Below, piece after piece: positions 1 to 6,106 of a DNA stretch of 7,109 bases. This DNA comes from an uncultured Rhodobacterales bacterium. Its GTDB lineage: Bacteria; Pseudomonadota; Alphaproteobacteria; Rhodobacterales; Rhodobacteraceae. The DNA lies in assembly GCA_937901055.1 (NCBI GenBank), contig CALCGO010000624.1, positions 1 through 7,109 on the forward strand, given 5' to 3'. Below the pieces are notes generated by a model, which did not search any database, was not told the origin of the DNA, and saw only the letters and a list, made by a program, of their open reading frames with translations. The position numbers were made by a program, and so were the translations under genes. Position 1 is the stretch's first letter. Each line of letters opens with the position of its first letter.

Positions 1-458
1 TCGTACCGGTACCCGTTTTCGCTGGTCATAATGCCGATACCGTGGTGCACCGCATTTTCGAACTGGCCCTCATAGCGCACACCGTTGGCGTAAATCGCCA
101 CGCCGCTGCCTGCTATCTTGCCGTCTACCCAGCTGCCTTCAAAAGTACCGCCGTCAGCGAAAATGATCTTACCTTGCCCTTCAGGGCGACCGTTAATAAA
201 TGCGCCCTCATAGACTGAACCATCGGGATAAGTGGCTTTACCCACACCTTCGATTCGTCCGGCAACCCATTCTCCGGTGTATTCATAGCCATTGGGCAAA
301 CGGTATGTACCCTGCCCGTGTTGCTTCCCGTCTAGAAACTCACCTTCGTAAATACCGCCGGTGTCGTACTGTTTGATTTGGACATTGCCTTCTTGTGACA
401 AGGCAGGCGATATCGCCAAGACTGCTATTGCTGTTCCGAAAAGAATGACTTTTTTCAA
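1..458 (-). CDS. Exported MORN-repeat protein, N-terminal part (3' end outside window)
   Basis: Read on the minus strand from a TTG codon at 458-456, this frame stays open to the left edge (about 152 residues). It begins MKKVILFGTAIAVLAISPALSQ, a clear Sec signal peptide with likely cleavage after ALS, so the product is periplasmic or outer-surface. From about residue 37 it consists of MORN units of about 23 residues (69 bp): YEGEFLDGKQHGQGTY, YTGEWVAGRIEGVGKATY, YEGAFINGRPEGQGKIIF, FEGSWVDGKIAGSGVAIY and YEGQFENAVHHGIGIM, then the start of a sixth. MORN repeats form beta-hairpin ribbons used in protein or lipid contacts; the specific role here is unknown. TTG is chosen because a GGAAGGG Shine-Dalgarno lies a few bases upstream, the signal peptide starts exactly there, and no in-frame ATG is near. 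The gene is divergent from nadE. The C-terminus, and any fused domain, lie outside the window. Confidence 0.88.
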   Translation of the reverse strand, partial: MKKVILFGTAIAVLAISPALSQEGNVQIKQYDTGGIYEGEFLDGKQHGQGTYRLPNGYEYTGEWVAGRIEGVGKATYPDGSVYEGAFINGRPEGQGKIIFADGGTFEGSWVDGKIAGSGVAIYANGVRYEGQFENAVHHGIGIMTSENGYRY

Positions 459-500
459 ACTGCCCTTCCGGAGGTACTCTCTCCGGCTCCCTTAGTTACT

Positions 501-520
501 GCTGCGCGTAAAACCGCAGC
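501..520. promoter_or_regulatory. Small hairpin in the leader of the MORN gene
   Basis: GCTGCG (501-506) and CGCAGC (515-520) form a perfect 6-bp inverted repeat around an 8-base loop, CGTAAAAC. It lies about 45 bases upstream of the TTG start and downstream of the candidate promoter at 536-564, so it would be in the 5' leader of the MORN mRNA. No T-run follows on either strand, so it is not a classic intrinsic terminator. It may be chance. Confidence 0.25.
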
Positions 521-535
521 CCATATTTTGTACGA

Positions 536-564
536 AGTCTATGGTTATACATGCCTTCTGACAA
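536..564 (-). promoter_or_regulatory. Candidate sigma-70-type promoter of the MORN gene
   Basis: On the minus strand, TTGTCA (564-559; 5 of 6 to TTGACA) is followed after exactly 17 bases by TAGACT (541-536; 4 of 6 to TATAAT). Transcription would start near 529, giving a leader of about 70 bases to the TTG start at 458. The spacing is ideal, but the -10 is only moderate and alphaproteobacterial promoters are loosely defined. Confidence 0.33.
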
Positions 565-587
565 CGACTTTTTGCAAACAGAGGCAG

Positions 588-607
588 ACTGTTGGCGAAC
601 TGTTGCC
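588..607. repeat. Two direct repeats, 11 bp apart, upstream of nadE
   Basis: ACTGTTGGC (588-596) and ACTGTTGCC (599-607) match at 8 of 9 positions and start 11 bp apart, about one helical turn, so both copies face the same side of the DNA. They lie 68-87 bases upstream of the nadE start, in the divergent region shared with the MORN gene. This geometry fits a binding site for a regulator reading tandem half-sites, but no regulator is identified. Confidence 0.3.
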
Positions 608-632
608 CTAATAGCTTGTGCTTTGCCTAAAT

Positions 633-648
633 AAGGGAGTACTTCCTT
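633..648. promoter_or_regulatory. Near-palindrome upstream of nadE, possible operator
   Basis: AAGGGAGTACTTCCTT is a 16-bp inverted repeat centred on GTAC, with a single mismatched pair (positions 5 and 12). It ends 26 bases before the nadE start codon and just downstream of an AT-rich stretch (TAAATA at 628-633) that could serve as a weak -10. The placement suits a repressor site near the transcription start. Known nadE regulators were not recognised from the sequence. Confidence 0.3.
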
Positions 649-674
649 CCTTAACTATTATCGCGGAGGCCTAA

Positions 675-2333
675 ATGTCGGTTAGTTTTTGTTTATCACT
701 ATGCCAATTGAACCCGACCGTGGGTGACATCGCTGGCAATGCGGCCAAAGCCGTCACGGCCCATCAGCGCGGTAAGCAGAAAAACGCTGACTTCGTCGCC
801 TTACCCGAAATGTTTCTGACCGGTTACCAAACACAGGATTTGGTAACAAAACGCGCGTTCCTTAATTCGGTAGCTGATGCATTGAATACGTTGGCAAAAG
901 ATTGCGCGGATGGTCCGGCTCTCGGGATCGGCGCACCGGTGCTTGAGGATGGCAAGCTCTACAACGGGTATTTTGTGTTGAAAGGCGGCAAAGTTCACGT
1001 TCTGACACGCAAGCATCATTTGCCGAACACGCATGTTTTTGACGAAAAACGCCTGTTTGAAGCCGCGCAGATATCCGGTCCTTTTGGCCTTGGTCCGATC
1101 CGCATCGGCACCCCGATTTGCGAGGATGCATGGCACGAGGATGTATGTGAAACCATGGCGGAAAGCGGTGCGGAACTGTTGATGGTCCCAAATGGTTCCC
1201 CCTACTACAGCGGCAAGTTCGACAGCCGCATTAACCATATGGTCGCCCGAGTGATCGAGACGGGGCTACCGCTGGTGTACCTCAACATGGTTGGCGGTCA
1301 GGATGATCAGGTTTTCGACGGCGGCTCGTTCGTGTTGAACCCGGGCGGCAAGATGGTTGCGCGGATGCCCCTGTTTGACGAGGCCTATTCGGAAGTCTAC
1401 TTCGAGCAAACACCGGACGGTTGGCGGGCGCTGGATGGCGAACTGGCCTGCCACCCTTCGCTGGAAGAACAAGAGTATCGGGTGATGGTCGAGGGTTTGC
1501 GGGACTACATGCAGAAAACCGGATTTTCCAAGGTGGTCCTTGGCCTTTCCGGTGGCGTAGATTCCGCCATCGTCGCTACAATCGCGGCGGACGCCTTGGG
1601 GCCGGAAAATGTGCATTGTGTGATGATGCCCTCGGAATACACCTCGCAGGAATCGCTGGACGATGCGGCGGAAGTTGCCGCGTCGCTTGGTTGTCGGTTG
1701 GACAACATCTCGATTTCCGAGGGGCGCGAGGCGATTACAAACACTTTAGCGCCTTTGTTCGAAGGCTACGATGCAGATGTAACCGAAGAAAACATCCAGT
1801 CTCGCCTTCGTGGTCTACTGCTGATGGCTATGTCGAACAAGTTCGGGTCCATGCTGCTAACGACCGGTAATAAGTCAGAAGTTGCAGTGGGTTACGCCAC
1901 GATTTACGGCGATATGGCCGGTGGCTACAACCCGATCAAGGACCTTTATAAGACCCGCGTTTTCGCGACCTGCCGCTGGCGCAACGAGAACCACGCCGCT
2001 TGGATGAAAGGGCCGGAAGGTGCTGTTATTCCGGTAAACATCATCGAAAAACCACCAACTGCGGAGCTGCGCGAGGATCAGAAAGATGAAGATTCCTTGC
2101 CGCCTTACGACGTGCTCGACGGTATCCTTACCATGTTGATGGAAGGGGATGCATCTGTAGCTGATTGTGTTGCCGCCGGATATGATCGCGACGTGGTAAA
2201 AAAGGTTGAACACCTGCTGTATATCAGCGAATACAAACGCTTCCAGTCGGCTCCCGGCCCGCGCCTGACGAAACGCGCGTTCTGGCTGGATCGTCGTTAC
2301 CCCATTGCCAACCGTTGGAGAGACCCCTCATGA
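675..2333 (+). CDS. nadE: Glutamine-dependent NAD+ synthetase
   Basis: Makes NAD+ from nicotinic acid adenine dinucleotide, ATP and glutamine, the last step of cytosolic NAD synthesis. The 552-residue protein has the usual two domains. An N-terminal nitrilase-type amidase (about 1-260) carries the Glu-Lys-Cys triad: E45 in LPEMFLTGY, K113 in RKHHLPN and C149 in PICEDAW. The C-terminal PP-loop synthetase (about 265-550) has the ATP signature SGGVDSA at 292-298, TTGNKSEVAVGYAT at 396-409 and GDMAGGYNPIKDLYKTRVF at 412-430. The length fits the ammonia-channelling, glutamine-using class rather than the short ammonia-only enzyme. The ATG is supported by GGAGG at 665-669, 5 bases upstream. The stop codon overlaps the gltX start as ATGA, so the two are likely translated from one mRNA. 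Confidence 0.97.
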   Translation: MSVSFCLSLCQLNPTVGDIAGNAAKAVTAHQRGKQKNADFVALPEMFLTGYQTQDLVTKRAFLNSVADALNTLAKDCADGPALGIGAPVLEDGKLYNGYFVLKGGKVHVLTRKHHLPNTHVFDEKRLFEAAQISGPFGLGPIRIGTPICEDAWHEDVCETMAESGAELLMVPNGSPYYSGKFDSRINHMVARVIETGLPLVYLNMVGGQDDQVFDGGSFVLNPGGKMVARMPLFDEAYSEVYFEQTPDGWRALDGELACHPSLEEQEYRVMVEGLRDYMQKTGFSKVVLGLSGGVDSAIVATIAADALGPENVHCVMMPSEYTSQESLDDAAEVAASLGCRLDNISISEGREAITNTLAPLFEGYDADVTEENIQSRLRGLLLMAMSNKFGSMLLTTGNKSEVAVGYATIYGDMAGGYNPIKDLYKTRVFATCRWRNENHAAWMKGPEGAVIPVNIIEKPPTAELREDQKDEDSLPPYDVLDGILTMLMEGDASVADCVAAGYDRDVVKKVEHLLYISEYKRFQSAPGPRLTKRAFWLDRRYPIANRWRDPS

Positions 2334-3649
2334 CTACAACCCGTTTTGCCCCCTCGCCCACGGGATATTTGCACGTGGGAAACCTGCGCGCCGCCTTTAT
2401 GAATTGGGCCATCGCACGCAAAGCTGGCGGCACATTTATTTTGCGTCTGGATGATACCGATCCAGAGCGTTCAACCGTTGAGTTTGCCGACCAAATCCAG
2501 CGTGATCTGGAGTGGTTGGGCCTGACGTGGGATCGTGTTGAAACGCAATCCTCACGCCTTGATCGTTACAATGAAGTTGCAGACGAATTACGGGCCGCTG
2601 GTCGGTTTTACGAGTGTTTTGAAACACCTACCGAACTGGACCTAAAACGTAAGAAGCAGCTGAACATGCGCAAACCGCCGGTTTATGATCGCTCGGCATT
2701 GGCACTTTCGGATGCTGAGAAGGACGCATTGCGGGCGGAACGTTCAGGCCATTGGCGGTTCAAATTGGACCATCAGCGCATCGAGTGGAACGACGGAATT
2801 CTGGGCGATTTGTCGATTGATGCCGCTAGTGTTTCGGACCCTGTTTTGATCCGTGGTGACGGGCAGTTTTTATATACGCTGGCGTCGGTTTGTGACGATG
2901 TGGATTTCGGGATTACGAACGTGGTTCGGGGGTCCGATCACGTGACCAACACCGCGACCCAAATCCAGATTATCGAAGCGTTGGGTGGTGCTGTTCCGGC
3001 GTTTGCGCATCACTCGTTATTGACGGGGCCGCAGGGTGAAGGGTTGTCGAAGCGCCTTGGCACGCTGGCGCTGAAAGACCTGCGGGAACAAGGGGTTGAG
3101 CCTATGGCGTTGCTGTCTCATATGGCACGGCTTGGGTCATCACATCCATTGGAATTACATCAGGACATGGCCAGCTTGGTCGACGGGTTTGATCTTTCGA
3201 GCTTTGGCTCTGCACCGACCAAATTCGATGTGGCAGACCTTGGCCCATTGTCTGCTAAGCTGTTGCATTCTATGGATATTAACCATGTTCAGGCCGACCT
3301 TGACGCACTTGAAATTCCAGATGATGTCGTTGCCCCTTTCTGGGAAATGGCCCGCGAAAACATCGAAACCCGTGCAGACTTGACCCAGCTTTGGGCGCTT
3401 TGCCGTGATGGTGTGGAGCCTGACGTGGACCCCGAAGACGTTGATTTCATTGAACAAGCAATGGGATTGCTGCCTGCTGAACCGCGTTCCGATACGTCTT
3501 GGAAAGAGTGGACCACCGCCGTGAAAGAGGCAACTGGGCGCAAGGGTAAGGGGTTGTTTATGCCCCTTAGGAAAGCGTTGACAGGTATGGCGCATGGACC
3601 AGATATGTCGAAGCTATTACCGCTTTTGCAGAACATTGGCGGGCGTTAA
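2330..3649 (+). CDS. gltX: Glutamyl-tRNA synthetase (class I, short alphaproteobacterial form)
   Basis: Attaches glutamate to tRNA-Glu in the cytosol; in many alphaproteobacteria a GluRS also charges tRNA-Gln for later amidation by GatCAB. The 439-residue protein opens with TTTRFAPSPTGYLHVGNLR, containing the HIGH-class motif as HVGN (15-18). LRLDDTDPERS follows at 38-48, and LLTGPQGEGLSKRLGTLAL holds the KMSKS-class loop as GLSKR (238-242). The C-terminal anticodon-binding domain ends with TGRKGKGLFMPLRKALTG (402-419), typical of GluRS. I place the start at 2330 rather than the in-frame ATG at 2315 because the conserved MTTTRFAPSPTG begins there, GGAGAG sits at 2317-2322, and the ATG overlaps the nadE stop by 4 bp (ATGA), indicating coupling. 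Many alphaproteobacteria have two gltX copies; which paralogue this is, and whether it is discriminating, cannot be told here. Confidence 0.95.
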   Translation: MTTTRFAPSPTGYLHVGNLRAAFMNWAIARKAGGTFILRLDDTDPERSTVEFADQIQRDLEWLGLTWDRVETQSSRLDRYNEVADELRAAGRFYECFETPTELDLKRKKQLNMRKPPVYDRSALALSDAEKDALRAERSGHWRFKLDHQRIEWNDGILGDLSIDAASVSDPVLIRGDGQFLYTLASVCDDVDFGITNVVRGSDHVTNTATQIQIIEALGGAVPAFAHHSLLTGPQGEGLSKRLGTLALKDLREQGVEPMALLSHMARLGSSHPLELHQDMASLVDGFDLSSFGSAPTKFDVADLGPLSAKLLHSMDINHVQADLDALEIPDDVVAPFWEMARENIETRADLTQLWALCRDGVEPDVDPEDVDFIEQAMGLLPAEPRSDTSWKEWTTAVKEATGRKGKGLFMPLRKALTGMAHGPDMSKLLPLLQNIGGR

Positions 3650-3673
3650 CTTTTAGGCCAAAATCGCAAAAAC

Positions 3674-3719
3674 CCGTGTGCACAATCCGTACACAACCCG
3701 TACACAACGCGTATGTACG
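3674..3719. repeat. 11-bp tandem repeats between convergent gltX and hydrolase genes
   Basis: CCGTACACAAC occurs twice, perfectly and back to back (3687-3697 and 3698-3708). A related longer unit, CCGTGTGCACAAT (3674-3686), precedes them and a diverged one, GCGTATGTACG (3709-3719), follows, making four units. The block also holds an inverted repeat, CGTACA (3699-3704) with TGTACG (3714-3719), and the 8-bp palindrome TGTGCACA (3677-3684). It fills most of the 77-bp convergent gap. No standard stem plus T-run terminator is visible on the plus strand. On the minus strand a short T-run (complement of the A-run near 3668-3672) follows the repeats, so a non-canonical end for the hydrolase operon is possible. 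Confidence 0.6.
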
Positions 3720-3726
3720 TTCTGCG

Positions 3727-4728
3727 TTAACCTTTTGCCCATTTGTCGTGCCACGTCGGCATGGTATCGCCCGCGTCAGCCGTCGCCTCGTAAACACCAC
3801 GAGCGATGGCGCGGGACAGGCTCGAGGCTGCGGCTTGGCCAAGGGCTAACTGATCCATCGGTGAATCGGTCAACGGTATTTTTCCGGTGGCCGCCGCGAA
3901 TACCAGATCACCGTCAAAGGGCGTATGGCTCGGGATGATGGCGCGGGCCATGCCGTCATGTGCGGCGACTGCCATGCGGGTTGCCTCGGCTTGGGTGAGG
4001 ACTGCATCGGTGGCAATAATCGCGATCGTCGTGTTGGTGCTGTGAGGCGGGCTAGCGAATGCTTGCGAGGGTTGTAGCGGGTCCAGCGAAGCCGCAGAAC
4101 CATGGCCGCCATATTCCCCGTTAACTTCAAACGGCGCAGCCCAAAAATGTTGTTGTTCACCTTGGATAACCGACCCGATTGCATTCACCGCGACCAACGC
4201 CCCGACCGTGATACCATTGTCGAGCACCACCGAGGCGGAGCCGAGGCCCCCTTTGAGTTCCTGAGTTGTAGCCCCCGTACCTGCGCCGACAGTCCCAAGA
4301 TCAAAGTCTTCGGACACGTCCGCCAATGCCTTGGCACCGAGGTCTTTATACGGGTTTTCATCCCAGTTTTTGTCGCCGCCATTCAACAGGTCGAACAGAA
4401 TTGCACCGGGAACGATGGGAACAATTGCATCCCCGACTTTGAAGCCACGGCCCATTTTCCGCAGGCCATCACAAACACCCGACGGGGCATCGAGACCGAA
4501 GGCCGAACCACCGGATAAAACCAGCGCGTCGACTTCTTGCACCAGTTTGTCTGGTGCAAGTAAATCTGTTTCGCGTGTTCCGGGCGCGCCACCCATCACA
4601 TGCACGGCTGCCGTGAAGGGCACATCCCCCAGCAGAACCGTCGTGCCGGTCTTGATCGCATCGTTTTGGGCGTTGCCAACCCGAAGGCCGGCAACATCTG
4701 TGATTAGATTGCGAGGGCCGATTTTCAT
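3727..4728 (-). CDS. P1-family (DmpA/NylC-like) self-processing peptidase/amidohydrolase
   Basis: A 333-residue member of peptidase family S58/P1 (L-aminopeptidase/D-esterase; relatives include DmpA and the nylon-oligomer hydrolase NylC). These Ntn-type enzymes cleave themselves and use the new N-terminal Ser or Thr as nucleophile. Family hallmarks are TGTTVLL (27-33), RETDLL (52-57), VDALVLSGGSAFGLDA (66-81), PIVPGAILFDL (104-114) and GTVGAGTGA (145-153). The cleavage site appears as N232-T233 in STNTTIAIIATDA, giving alpha and beta chains of about 232 and 101 residues. D272 and D274 (FDGD) lie 39 and 41 residues after T233, the same spacing I recall for D306/D308 after T267 in NylC; K159 and N182 are likely further active-site residues. 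The start at 4728 overlaps the SDR stop by ATGA; an upstream in-frame ATG at 4800 would only add SDR-coding sequence. No signal peptide is seen, so it is cytosolic. The substrate (peptide, beta-peptide, cyclic or linear amide) is unknown. Confidence 0.92.
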   Translation of the reverse strand: MKIGPRNLITDVAGLRVGNAQNDAIKTGTTVLLGDVPFTAAVHVMGGAPGTRETDLLAPDKLVQEVDALVLSGGSAFGLDAPSGVCDGLRKMGRGFKVGDAIVPIVPGAILFDLLNGGDKNWDENPYKDLGAKALADVSEDFDLGTVGAGTGATTQELKGGLGSASVVLDNGITVGALVAVNAIGSVIQGEQQHFWAAPFEVNGEYGGHGSAASLDPLQPSQAFASPPHSTNTTIAIIATDAVLTQAEATRMAVAAHDGMARAIIPSHTPFDGDLVFAAATGKIPLTDSPMDQLALGQAAASSLSRAIARGVYEATADAGDTMPTWHDKWAKG

Positions 4729-5465
4729 ATGCAGCGCCCGCCGTCGACTTCCATTGCCACGCCGGTAACCATGCTGGCTTCTTCGGAACATAGGAAACAA
4801 GCGGCGTTGCCCATGTCTTCGGGTGTTGAGAAACGACCGATTGGAATGGTGGAAATGAACTTGGCGCGGACTTCGGGGGTGTCTTCGCCCATGAAGGATT
4901 TCAACAGCGGGGTTTCGCCAGCGACGGGGTTGATGGCGTTAACGCGGATGCCTTCGGGGGCGAGTTCTACGGCCATAGCTTTGGTTGCGGTAATCATCCA
5001 ACCCTTCGAGGCGTTGTACCAATTCAGCTTTGGTCGCGGGCTGACGCCGGCGGTCGAAGCAACGTTCAGGATTGCGCCAGTACCACGAGATTTCATATGC
5101 GGCACGATGTGTTTTGCAGTCAGGAAAACCGACTTGGCGTTAACGTTCAAAACGCGGTCGAATTCTTCTTCGGTTACGTCTTCCATCGGAGTTGGCAAGT
5201 GCGTGATGCCAGCGTTGTTAATCAGTATGTCGATGTGGCCCATTTGGGCGATCGCAGCTTCGGCCATTGCTTTGACGCTAGCGGAGTTTGCAACGTCGAC
5301 TGTGCAGGCAAGCGCGCCAAGTTCGTCAGCGGTTTTCTGTGCCGCATCGCCGTTGATGTCGGCAATCATTACGGTTGCCCCTTCAGCGATGAATTTCCGC
5401 ACAATACCTGTGCCAAAGCCGGACGCTCCGCCGGTTACGATGGCTGTTTTACCTGAAAGTCTCAT
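4725..5465 (-). CDS. SDR-family NAD(P)-dependent oxidoreductase (FabG/glucose dehydrogenase-like)
   Basis: A 246-residue classical short-chain dehydrogenase/reductase that interconverts a hydroxyl and a carbonyl group. It has the cofactor motif TGGASGFG (11-18), an acidic D36 at the end of the second strand (favouring NAD(H) over NADP(H)), NNAG (83-86), and the tetrad N109, S137, Y150, K154 (YNASK). It ends in the family-typical VTGVAMEVDGGRCI. The substrate cannot be read; such proteins are often labelled FabG or glucose 1-dehydrogenase by similarity alone, and its operon partners argue for catabolism rather than fatty-acid synthesis. The ATG has GGAG about 6 bases upstream. It lies 36 bases after the regulator stop and overlaps the P1 hydrolase start by ATGA, so SDR and hydrolase are probably translationally coupled. 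Confidence 0.94.
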   Translation of the reverse strand: MRLSGKTAIVTGGASGFGTGIVRKFIAEGATVMIADINGDAAQKTADELGALACTVDVANSASVKAMAEAAIAQMGHIDILINNAGITHLPTPMEDVTEEEFDRVLNVNAKSVFLTAKHIVPHMKSRGTGAILNVASTAGVSPRPKLNWYNASKGWMITATKAMAVELAPEGIRVNAINPVAGETPLLKSFMGEDTPEVRAKFISTIPIGRFSTPEDMGNAACFLCSEEASMVTGVAMEVDGGRCI

Positions 5466-5518
5466 GGTTGCTCCTGTTTATTCAAACTGATCGTTGCACC
5501 GCTAGCGCCTGCGCGCAA
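5462..5518 (-). other. Out-of-frame tail that may be the lost C-terminus of the Crp-like regulator
   Basis: Shifted one base from the regulator frame, the minus strand reads LRAGASGATISLNKQEQP and then TGA at 5464-5462. Crp/Fnr winged-helix domains normally continue after the recognition helix with a pattern like LE-x-x-G-x-I...G-x-I-x-L, and GASGATISL resembles that wing. The shifted frame's stop overlaps the SDR start as ATGA (5465-5462), the same arrangement as the other two couplings in this window. This suggests the regulator once read into this frame and lost it by a small indel in the GC-rich stretch near 5506-5520. A single-base repair would still leave the wing a few residues short. 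Confidence 0.35.
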
Positions 5519-6044
5519 GTTCCCTGTAAAGGGCCTCGTAAGTCACGCTGATTTCATCGGCCACACGGTGCCATCGCCCCTTTGAGGGCAGTACATTATC
5601 GTTCCAAATCAGCCACGCGTCCAGCCTGTCAGCCACGCGACGTAGCGACAGTATTTCCGCACGGCGACGGGCGCGCTGAACTTCGGCTGCGAGGTGGATA
5701 TTGAAGGTGCGCGCAATTTGTGGATCACTGTCCAGCAGCGCTAGTACCTTTTTTCGATCAAACACCACTAATGTCGATTGCTCCACCGCGACGGCCGAGC
5801 AATGGTAAGTTTGCGACGTGAACGAAGCCTCCGCAAGCACCGCGCCAGCGGTTGCGCGTTGCAAGACGACACCTGCTCCGTCCGGTTGGCGACGTAACAG
5901 ATGGACCTCGCCGGATTCGACAGTGAACAGGGATTTGACCGGGTCGTCACGCTCGAACACCAACTCTCCGACTGCGAGGGTGCGTTTTTGGTGGTCCAGA
6001 CTGAGGAGATGGTGAAAAAAGCTCAAGGACATGATCACTATCAT
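5502..6044 (-). CDS. Crp/Fnr-family transcriptional regulator, ending right after the HTH
   Basis: A 180-residue protein with a cyclic-nucleotide-binding-type beta-barrel (about 22-105, with VGELVFERDD and FTVESGEVHLL), a long dimerisation helix (about 108-135) and a helix-turn-helix (155-177: GRWHRVADEISVTYEALYRELARR). In the recognition helix, E170 and R174 match the DNA-contacting Glu and Arg of CRP and FNR. The phosphate-pocket Arg of CRP appears replaced (SQTYHCSAV), so cAMP binding is doubtful. There is no FNR-like N-terminal cysteine cluster, so it is not an Fe-S oxygen sensor. The signal it senses is unknown. It stops directly after the recognition helix without the usual wing, which may be a truncation. 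Start choice is uncertain: ATG at 6044 has only a weak GGA, and an in-frame ATG at 6032 (MSLSFFHHLL) is also possible. It probably leads the operon with the SDR and the P1 hydrolase. Confidence 0.85.
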   Translation of the reverse strand: MIVIMSLSFFHHLLSLDHQKRTLAVGELVFERDDPVKSLFTVESGEVHLLRRQPDGAGVVLQRATAGAVLAEASFTSQTYHCSAVAVEQSTLVVFDRKKVLALLDSDPQIARTFNIHLAAEVQRARRRAEILSLRRVADRLDAWLIWNDNVLPSKGRWHRVADEISVTYEALYRELARRR

Positions 6045-6046
6045 GT
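6029..6046. promoter_or_regulatory. FNR/Crp-type palindromic operator, ACATGAT-N4-ATCATGT
   Basis: ACATGATCACTATCATGT has two perfect 7-bp arms (6029-6035 and 6040-6046) separated by 4 bases. The core TGAT-N4-ATCA is exactly the core of the FNR/FixK-type consensus TTGAT-N4-ATCAA, with the same spacing. It overlaps the start of the Crp/Fnr-like regulator gene and lies 61 bases ahead of the divergent exported-protein gene. I infer a binding site for the adjacent regulator: bound there it could block its own transcription or translation start and activate or repress the divergent gene. Confidence 0.68.
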
Positions 6047-6106
6047 TCCACAGAGACTGTTACTGGCAAGAGTAAACTCAACGAACAATAATAAATGGGT
6101 GAGATA

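Noticed and set aside
571..578. TTTGCAAA palindrome in the MORN/nadE intergenic region
   Set aside because: An 8-bp palindrome is common by chance in AT-rich intergenic DNA, and no partner copy is seen nearby.
603..633. Possible nadE promoter: TTGCCC with TAAATA after 19 bases
   Set aside because: The -10 matches only 3 of 6 and the spacer is long; not strong enough to list as a promoter.
1266..1616. Minus-strand open frames within nadE (here and at 801-1238, 1875-2213)
   Set aside because: Shadow frames of nadE; the plus-strand product has all catalytic motifs across these positions.
3651..3672. Possible gltX terminator at TTTTAGGCCAAAA and the following A-rich run
   Set aside because: The stem is short and AT-rich, and no T-run follows on the plus strand; not a convincing intrinsic terminator.
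3155..3842. Overlapping minus-strand open frames over the gltX 3' end and the intergenic gap
   Set aside because: Antisense to the conserved GluRS C-terminus or out of frame with the hydrolase; no start signals or domains.
4102..4768. Plus-strand open frames opposite the P1 hydrolase
   Set aside because: They overlap each other and lie fully antisense to a gene with clear family motifs; no Shine-Dalgarno or recognisable protein features.
4729..5490. Long plus-strand open frame of 253 codons opposite the SDR gene
   Set aside because: It is antisense to a gene with complete SDR motifs, has no recognisable domain, and its composition is that expected of a shadow frame.
6060..6075. Inverted repeat TTACT-N6-AGTAA between the regulator and the exported-protein gene
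   Set aside because: The arms are only 5 bp and no second copy supports it; much weaker than the palindrome at 6029-6046.
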